From Marmoricola sp. (lineage in GTDB: Bacteria; Actinomycetota; Actinomycetes; Propionibacteriales; Nocardioidaceae): 35,896 nt of DNA. The notes beneath the pieces are model-generated. The model made no database searches, was not told where the DNA came from, and saw nothing but the letters and a program-made list of their open reading frames with translations. Location of the stretch: assembly GCA_025965195.1 (NCBI GenBank), contig JAOPXK010000093.1, positions 1 through 35,896 of the forward strand, read 5' to 3'. This document shows positions 30,411 to 35,896 of this stretch, piece after piece (position 1 is the first letter of the stretch; each line of letters begins with the position of its first letter). The translations under genes were made by a program, and so were the position numbers.

Positions 30411-31952
30411 GTGAGCTCGTCACGGACCGCCAATTCGGCTCGCAACGTTTCGGTCGGGCTGGTCACCCAGCTCGCGCTGGCGATCCTGAGCTTCGTCTCG
30501 CGCACGGTCTTCGTCTCGACCCTCGGAGCGCAGCTGCTCGGTGTCAATGCTCTGCTGGTCAGCCTTCTCGCGGTCCTCTCCCTCGCCGACCTCGGGCTCA
30601 ACACCGCGGTGATGTACGCGCTCTACCGCCCGCTCGAGGAGGGCGACACGCGCGCGGTCAACGGTCTGCTCGGCTTCTGCGCGTTGCTCTACCGATACGT
30701 TGCCCTCGCGGTGACCTGCATCGGTCTGGCGCTGCTGCCCTTCGTGGGCGATCTCGTGCACGGTGGAGCCAAGGTCGAGCACCTCGAGGTCTACTACCTG
30801 GCGTTCGTGGCCAATACCGTCATCGGCTACCTGATGGCGTTCCGCTCGGTCCTCTTGATCGCCGACCAGCGGCTGTATCTGACCAAGGTGTACGCCGGGG
30901 TGTTCACCGGCCTCGGGACCCTGGCTCAGATTCTGGTCCTGCTGACCCTGCACAGCTACCTGGCCTATGTGCTGATCATGGTCCTGAGCACCGCGCTCAG
31001 CAACGCATTCATCTTCCGTCATGCCGGCCGCCTGTACCCCTACATCCGAGGGCCACGGACGCGCCTTGACACCGAGGAGCGACGCGGGGTCCTGCACGCG
31101 GTGCGGGCGATGGTCATCTATCGCGTCGGCGGCGTGATCTTGAACAACACCGACCCGATCCTGATCTCGGTGATCGTGGGTACTGCCGCCCTGGGCTACT
31201 ACTCCAACTACATGCTCGTGGTCGGCGCGGCGATGACTTTCACCGATCTCGTCTTCACCTCGCTCGGCGCGAGCGTCGGCAACCTGATTGCCCGCAGCGA
31301 CGGGGCCAACCGGATCCGGGTCTTCGAGGAGATCCATCTGCTCGCGTTCTGGATCTACGGCCTGATCTCGGTGGGGTTCGTCGTGCTGCTCGGCGACGTG
31401 ATCGGCTACTGGCTGGGTGAGCAGTACATGCTCAGCGACGCGGTTCTGGTCGGGGTCGTCCTGAACTTCTACATGTACGGCGTGACCTCGTCGGTGCTGG
31501 TCTTCCGTACGGCCACCGGGCTCTTCCGTGACACCCAGTACGTGTTCCTGGTGACGGCTGCCCTCAACATCGTGCTGTCCGTGGTCCTGGGCCGGGAGTT
31601 CGGCGTACCTGGGGTGCTGTACGCGACAGCCCTTTCGCGGCTGTTGACGAACCTGTGGTTCGAGCCGTTGGTTCTCTTCCGCCGTTACCTGTTCGAGCGG
31701 GTCAGCCCATACTTCCTGCGGCAGGTCGGCTTCGCCGCGCTCCTGGTCGCCGCCTGTGTGATCACCCGGGCGGCGACGTCCTTCCTCGCGGCGGACACGC
31801 TTCTCGGACTGGTGGCGAAGGCGCTGCTCACCGTCTTGATCCCGAACGCGCTGTTCGTCGTGGTGTTCCACCGGTCCGCCACGTTCGTCGCGCTCCGGGA
31901 CCGGCTGTGGTCATTGCTTGCGGGGCGCGGCGCGGCCCGCCCGACGGACTGA
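30411..31952 (+). CDS. Wzx-type flippase (MOP superfamily polysaccharide exporter)
   Basis: A 513-residue integral membrane protein with about 12 to 14 segments. It begins NVSVGLVTQLALAILSFVSRTVFV, the usual first helix of polysaccharide exporters. LADLGLNTAVMYALYRPL near 64-81, and ILNNTDPILISVIVGTAALGYYSNYM near 243-268 are characteristic of the family. It would flip the undecaprenyl-linked repeat unit for polymerisation by the EpsG-like protein. The GTG start is preceded by GTGAGGA. It is the last gene of the large operon and converges with the acyltransferase gene, 44 bases apart; no strong terminator is visible between them. Confidence 0.92.
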   Translation: MSSSRTANSARNVSVGLVTQLALAILSFVSRTVFVSTLGAQLLGVNALLVSLLAVLSLADLGLNTAVMYALYRPLEEGDTRAVNGLLGFCALLYRYVALAVTCIGLALLPFVGDLVHGGAKVEHLEVYYLAFVANTVIGYLMAFRSVLLIADQRLYLTKVYAGVFTGLGTLAQILVLLTLHSYLAYVLIMVLSTALSNAFIFRHAGRLYPYIRGPRTRLDTEERRGVLHAVRAMVIYRVGGVILNNTDPILISVIVGTAALGYYSNYMLVVGAAMTFTDLVFTSLGASVGNLIARSDGANRIRVFEEIHLLAFWIYGLISVGFVVLLGDVIGYWLGEQYMLSDAVLVGVVLNFYMYGVTSSVLVFRTATGLFRDTQYVFLVTAALNIVLSVVLGREFGVPGVLYATALSRLLTNLWFEPLVLFRRYLFERVSPYFLRQVGFAALLVAACVITRAATSFLAADTLLGLVAKALLTVLIPNALFVVVFHRSATFVALRDRLWSLLAGRGAARPTD

Positions 31953-31996
31953 CCGGCCGCTTCCCGGCGCATCGGGGATGGGGACGATTCCTGGGC

Positions 31997-34177
31997 TCAG
32001 CCGTCGGGAGACCCGGCGGCACCTGCTGGACGTCGGCCCCCACGTTGTCCGAGCAGGGCGTCACGCAGCACTGCAGCCAACGACCGGGAGAACTGCACGG
32101 TGAGGTGAGAACCGTCCGCGGTGACCGGAGTCGAACCCATGAAGGCTGGGCAGCTCCCGTCGCAGAACCAAGCTCGTGTCGCGATGTACTGCACCCCGTA
32201 ATCGGTCGCTGCGCCCTGCTCGCCGGCAGAGCCTGTCTCCCAGTCCGCGGACGGCAGACTCCGGCAGTCGCTCGGGCTGGAGAAGCGGGTGATGCAGTCC
32301 TGAAGACTGCGGTGTGGCGGAGGAGACTCCAGCACAACCAACCGCTTCGCCAGTGGCTTCACCACCGCGAGCGTGCGGCTGAGTGCCGAGTGTGCCAGTG
32401 CGGCACCTTGGAGGCGGTAGCGAAGACTACGAGCGCCAGCGATGTAGAAATCTGTGGCGCTGGCAAGAATCACCAGGTCCGGTCGTTCCGATCGGAGTAA
32501 CGCGACGGCCTCCGATTGATGGTCGGCACAGCCGGGCAACGAGTCCTCCAAGGATGCCGAGTTGGTGAAAGTCCACGCGGGGCATCCGGAGAGGGTGAAC
32601 TGCTGGACGGACCAGCCCTCCGGCTCGAGCGCCTCGCGAATGCCAGCCATATAACTCATCGCGATTGAGTCCCCGATGACCACGGCGTGCTTGGCGGCAC
32701 CGTCGCTGCCGAACCGACAGCCGGCGAATGACTCGAGCGTGACGTTGGTGCAGCCAGCCGCGGCCATCTGTTGGAATACCTTCGCGGTCGACAGATCCCT
32801 CAGTGGCGGAGAAAACGACGGGAATCGCGTCTGCGCGAGCGCGGTGTCGATCCGGTCCAGCTGTCTCTGCTCCGGACTCCTGTCGGACTTCGTCCCCGCC
32901 GAGCCACCATGCCCGGCGATCAGGCTCGGGGCAGAAACCTCATGACCGTGCTCGAGCGCAGAATCCCTGAGGTCGGGTCTGAGGGTGAGGACCAGGGCGG
33001 CGCTCGTGACAATGGCCACCACAGCCAGCCAGCCGAGCTTCACTGGCCTGAGGTCGATGTCCGGCTTCCGGCGGACCTTCCGTCGCTCGCGGCGTGTCAT
33101 CAGCCAGGGCGCCCGTCGCAGGGGGCGTTCGAGCAGGTGAAACGACAGCATCGAAAGGAGTAGCCCGACAGTCAGCGCGACGACCTTGTAGAGCGTCGTG
33201 TCGTCGATGAAGTATGAGCGTAGGAAGAAATTCACCGGAAGATGCCAGAGATAGAGCGAGTACGAGATCGTGCCGAGGTAGACCATGGGCACGTTCGTCA
33301 CCAGGAAAGGCGCCGTCGCCCGCCCCGACACGCCGGCCGCGATCAGCCCGGCACAGGCAAGAACGGGCAACAACCCCCACGGCGCAGGGAAAGCGTCCCC
33401 ATAGTGAAGGACGCCGAGAGACGCTGCCAGAGCGACGGTTGTCGTCCAGCCGAGCGCGGTGCCCACCCGCGGGGGAATTCTCATCAGCCACGGGCGCCCT
33501 ACTGCCAGGAGCCCTCCGACGCCGAACTCCCAGACCCGATCAAAGGTCGAGTAGTACGCCGCGATCGGCGATGCCGTCGAGTGCCACATTGAATAGCCAA
33601 AGAATGCAACCGTCACCGATCCGAAGACGGTGAACATCACTCGGCTCGCGGACCAGCCGCGGCGGCGTGCAAAGCGAAGAGCGACCCAGATGAGCAGTGG
33701 CCAGGCGAGATAAAACTGTTCCTCGACCGAGAGTGACCAGTAGTGAACAAGCGGGGAATCCGAGATATGGGCGAAGTAACTGGTACCCGTCTTGATGAAA
33801 TACCAGTTCGAGCCGAAGACCGCAGCCCAGAAGCCTTGCCGGGCGACCTCGTCGCCCTTCTCCGGTGTGTACAGGTAATAGGTGAGCACGATGCTCACCG
33901 CGATGACGGTCAGGGCTGTCGGTGCCAGGCGCCGGGCCCGAGCGAGATAGAACTCCCGGAATCTGAGGGTTCGCGAGCGTCTGAACTGATCGATCAGGAC
34001 TGCGCTGATGAAGTAGCCGGAGAGCACAAAGAAGATGTCGAGTGCCGCGAAGCCGCCCGGCGGCCACAGCCACAGGTGCCCCACGATGACCAGCAGGACG
34101 CCGAACCCGCGCAGACCCTGAAGGTCAACGCGCAGGTTCTTACCGTCATCACCCGTCTTCGTGACCGTGAAACGCAT
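31997..34177 (-). CDS. OafA/YrhL-type acyltransferase with C-terminal SGNH domain
   Basis: A 726-residue two-domain protein. Residues 13-385 are an acyltransferase-3 membrane domain with LQGLRGFGVLLVIVGHLWLW (catalytic-type His), DIFFVLSGYFISAVLI and YWSLSVEEQFYLAWPLL. A linker leads to an extracytoplasmic SGNH domain: IGDSIAMSY near residue 500 gives the nucleophile Ser, and DGSHLT near 688 gives the Asp/His pair. Such fusions O-acetylate surface glycans or peptidoglycan outside the cell. Located next to the polysaccharide operon on the opposite strand, it probably decorates that polymer. GGAGCGAC directly before the ATG is the ribosome binding site. Confidence 0.93.
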   Translation of the reverse strand: MRFTVTKTGDDGKNLRVDLQGLRGFGVLLVIVGHLWLWPPGGFAALDIFFVLSGYFISAVLIDQFRRSRTLRFREFYLARARRLAPTALTVIAVSIVLTYYLYTPEKGDEVARQGFWAAVFGSNWYFIKTGTSYFAHISDSPLVHYWSLSVEEQFYLAWPLLIWVALRFARRRGWSASRVMFTVFGSVTVAFFGYSMWHSTASPIAAYYSTFDRVWEFGVGGLLAVGRPWLMRIPPRVGTALGWTTTVALAASLGVLHYGDAFPAPWGLLPVLACAGLIAAGVSGRATAPFLVTNVPMVYLGTISYSLYLWHLPVNFFLRSYFIDDTTLYKVVALTVGLLLSMLSFHLLERPLRRAPWLMTRRERRKVRRKPDIDLRPVKLGWLAVVAIVTSAALVLTLRPDLRDSALEHGHEVSAPSLIAGHGGSAGTKSDRSPEQRQLDRIDTALAQTRFPSFSPPLRDLSTAKVFQQMAAAGCTNVTLESFAGCRFGSDGAAKHAVVIGDSIAMSYMAGIREALEPEGWSVQQFTLSGCPAWTFTNSASLEDSLPGCADHQSEAVALLRSERPDLVILASATDFYIAGARSLRYRLQGAALAHSALSRTLAVVKPLAKRLVVLESPPPHRSLQDCITRFSSPSDCRSLPSADWETGSAGEQGAATDYGVQYIATRAWFCDGSCPAFMGSTPVTADGSHLTVQFSRSLAAVLRDALLGQRGGRRPAGAAGSPDG

Positions 34178-34335
34178 GTCGCTCCTCCGGTCACCAAACG
34201 CCGCGGAGGGTTTCCACGCACGGAAGGAATCACGCGGTGGCCGTCGGAACGCTCCGGTAACCTAACATCGGCAACGCCGGGATTGTCCTGAATGCGAAAC
34301 CCTGCCTTTGCCCGCCGAGTCACCAACCTCTCGGG

Positions 34336-34830
34336 TCAGCACACCTGGGGCTCGCGGGGATCGAGCACCCTCGCCGGGATCCCGACCGCCGTTGCGCCGG
34401 CCGGCACGTCACGGGTCACAACTGCATTCGCGCCGATCCTCGCCCCGTCGCCGATGTTCACCGGGCCGAGGATCTTCGCGCCGACACCGATGAGCACACC
34501 GTTTCCGATCACCGGAATGCCCGGCTTGTTCGTCGCAGACCCGATCGTGACCTGGTGGTAAATCCGCACGTCGTCACCGATGACGACGCGTGGATGGATC
34601 ACCAGGCCCTGCGCGTCGTGTAGGAACGCCACCCGTTCACCAATCGTCACCTGAGCCGGGACTCGCGCACCAGCCCACGACCGAACCACCACAAGATCGA
34701 GGACCCCGTACAGCACCCGTATTGCAACGTTACGGCGGGCGTGCAGGTGGCCGAACCGCCACACCAGATAGACCCACATGCCGATCGGGCCACAGTCGAG
34801 ACGGATCCTTCGCAACTCTCCACGTGTCAT
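34336..34830 (-). CDS. Hexapeptide-repeat acetyltransferase (serine O-acetyltransferase/EpsC-like)
   Basis: A 164-residue left-handed beta-helix protein. Hexapeptide repeats run from about residue 60 to 150 ([20 protein letters not shown], then [20 protein letters not shown] and [18 protein letters not shown]). The [10 protein letters not shown] and YHQVTIG histidines match the active-site region of serine acetyltransferases, but the N-terminal helical domain of true CysE is very short. Such small versions in polysaccharide loci usually acetylate sugars. It lies 158 bases upstream of the acyltransferase on the same strand and 60 bases after the pyruvyl transferase, so the three may form one operon. 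Confidence 0.85.
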   Translation of the reverse strand: MTRGELRRIRLDCGPIGMWVYLVWRFGHLHARRNVAIRVLYGVLDLVVVRSWAGARVPAQVTIGERVAFLHDAQGLVIHPRVVIGDDVRIYHQVTIGSATNKPGIPVIGNGVLIGVGAKILGPVNIGDGARIGANAVVTRDVPAGATAVGIPARVLDPREPQVC

Positions 34831-34890
34831 GGCTCGCAGTGTAAGACGGACACTTGGTCGACCCCGGCGCTGGACGGGGGCATCGTCAGC

Positions 34891-35896
34891 TCAGCGTTTG
34901 GAGCGTGCAGAGTCGAAGCCACGCGATCCGCGTGGATGGTCCGGGCGGGGCGCGACGCCCGCGGCGTCCAGGAGCGACACTTTCAACGCCGCGTAGTGAG
35001 GCGAGAGGTCAAGATCCGGGATGCTGTTCAGGTCCAGATCGGACAAGGTGTCCATCACGGCGAGCATTTCCTCAGTGTTCAACTGGGCGAGATACTCGAT
35101 ATATGGAAGGTCCTTCAGCCACGCGCTGTAGGTGCCCTCGATCTTGTGGTTGCTGTTGGCAAGGACGACGCAGGGCGTCTTCGTGATGGCGCAGAAGATC
35201 ATGCAATGAAGGCGATCGGTCACGACCACCTTTCGCGTCCGCAGAAGGTTCCAGAAGTCTTCCAATGTCGCCTCGAAGGTTTGTGGGGTGCAATCCTCGA
35301 TGGCCACCTCGACCGTGTCCTTGTAGAGCACGTCCGTGTATTTGCTGTGGATGGCCGCGCTGATGGCATCGCGCTCGGACTGTGTCAGTTTCGCTTCAAC
35401 GTCGTTCCTGATGCAGACCAAGACCCCACTGCGTTCGGTCGGAGGATTCTCCAGGCGAAGTGACAGCACAATGTCTGGGGAGTACTGGACTTCAGTGGTC
35501 GGAAACGCCGACCTCATCAGGGCAAGGGATCGGGGCTCCCGCCCGAAGATCGTCAGGCTCTTGTGGCGCGAGTAGGTCCTGGCGCTGCGCCGAAGGCTCT
35601 TGCGTCCGTTGGCAGTTTCCGAGAAGGCGAAGGTTTGGGGAAAGGAGATGACCGGGTTCTTCGGGAAGCTGCGTACGACGAATCGGCGCGCGTTCTCGAG
35701 AGATGGATAGACGTCGTCCATGTTCCCGCCCGCGATCGTCGTGATGACGTCGCCTGGGCCGCAAACATCCTTGAGTGCCTTCATCCGCTGATAGGAGTCC
35801 CGGCTGGGGAAGAGCACCACCTCGTGGTCCGGAAGCGCGGACTCGATGAATCGCTTCTGTGAGTACGTGAGCGCCATGTCGCCCAGGTTCTGATAG
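34891..35896 (-). CDS. Polysaccharide pyruvyl transferase family protein, N-terminus outside the window
   Basis: The visible part has about 335 residues. The frame stays open to the window end, where it reads YQNLGDMALTYSQKRFIE. This matches the N-x-GD-x-A(I/L)T start region of the CsaB/EpsI family, so the ATG at 35877 is internal and the real start lies beyond 35896. Other family features are TIAGGNMDDVYP (the glycine-rich motif), VISFPQTFAF, and VVTDRLHCMIFCAITKTPCVVL near the C-terminal site with the conserved Arg-Leu-His. Members transfer pyruvate from PEP onto sugar hydroxyls as a ketal, adding negative charge. The polar tail after residue 310 is not conserved as far as I can tell. Confidence 0.9.
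   Translation of the reverse strand, partial: YQNLGDMALTYSQKRFIESALPDHEVVLFPSRDSYQRMKALKDVCGPGDVITTIAGGNMDDVYPSLENARRFVVRSFPKNPVISFPQTFAFSETANGRKSLRRSARTYSRHKSLTIFGREPRSLALMRSAFPTTEVQYSPDIVLSLRLENPPTERSGVLVCIRNDVEAKLTQSERDAISAAIHSKYTDVLYKDTVEVAIEDCTPQTFEATLEDFWNLLRTRKVVVTDRLHCMIFCAITKTPCVVLANSNHKIEGTYSAWLKDLPYIEYLAQLNTEEMLAVMDTLSDLDLNSIPDLDLSPHYAALKVSLLDAAGVAPRPDHPRGSRGFDSARSKR

Noticed and set aside
30420-31871. 483-codon minus-strand frame opposite the flippase
   Set aside because: It shows the same charged low-complexity signature of an antisense shadow. The plus-strand MOP-family protein explains the region.
35878-35896. Treating ATG 35877 as the true start of the pyruvyl transferase
   Set aside because: The frame remains open to the window end and the upstream residues (YQNLGD) match the conserved N-terminal region of the family, so the gene is cut by the window edge.
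1-35896. tRNA, rRNA, CRISPR array or complete insertion sequence
   Set aside because: No transposase, regular spacer array, or tRNA/rRNA-like sequence was seen on either strand by inspection; a covariance-model search was not possible here.

Overview
The window comes from a high-GC actinobacterium, most likely Nocardioidaceae (Nocardioides-like). The evidence is the strongly GC-biased third codon positions, frequent GTG starts, TANNNT -10 boxes next to leaderless starts, actinobacterial families (DUF4395, DUF1416/SseC, a CysA2-like rhodanese, a Nur-like Fur protein, DUF4012) and a dispersed element with core GGTCGAGCTTGTCGAGACC, which I associate from memory with Nocardioides. The genus is an inference.

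Layout. 1-1403: tail of a sugar-nucleotide epimerase and a GT4 glycosyltransferase, the end of a polysaccharide cluster. 1404-3453: a sulfur operon (inverted repeat, putative cysteine-containing leader peptide, DUF4395 membrane protein, thiosulfate sulfurtransferase, SseC-like protein, terminator). 3470-4561: a single AbiEi/DUF559 gene bracketed by two identical 43-bp palindromic repeats. 4622-5638: a membrane protein with an extracellular discoidin-like domain. 5647-10464 (minus strand): a four-gene polysaccharide operon (Wzz/BY-kinase fusion, O-antigen-ligase-type polymerase, FkbM methyltransferase, GT61). 10671-16290: housekeeping and unknown genes (BKACE enzyme, DsrE protein, small membrane protein, nitrobindin-like protein, Nur-like regulator, YgfZ, an HTH/helical-repeat protein, a small secreted protein). 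16348-18568: DUF4012 protein and a stand-alone mannose-6-phosphate isomerase-type cupin. 18686-31952: an 11-gene, largely overlapping operon for a surface polysaccharide. 31997-35896 (minus strand): an SGNH acyltransferase, a hexapeptide-repeat acetyltransferase and a pyruvyl transferase cut by the window edge.

How the large operon works (inference from families). A FlaA1/PglF-type 4,6-dehydratase, a PglE-type aminotransferase, a PglC-type phosphoglycosyl transferase and a PglD-type acetyltransferase are consecutive. Together they would make a UDP-2,4-diamino-2,4,6-trideoxyhexose derivative (bacillosamine-like) and load it on the lipid carrier. A WbpP-like epimerase and a WbpA/WbpO-like dehydrogenase would supply a uronic acid. 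Four glycosyltransferases (two GT4, two GT2) extend the repeat unit, a MOP flippase exports it and an EpsG-type protein polymerises it. The neighbouring minus-strand genes could add acyl and pyruvyl groups. The 5647-10464 operon has its own polymerase and chain-length kinase, so the window probably encodes parts of at least two glycans.

The least explained parts are the palindrome-flanked DUF559 gene, the sulfur leader region, the repeat-derived N-terminus of the Nur-like regulator, and the HTH/helical-repeat gene overlapping a secreted-protein gene. I saw no tRNA, rRNA, CRISPR array or complete insertion sequence.
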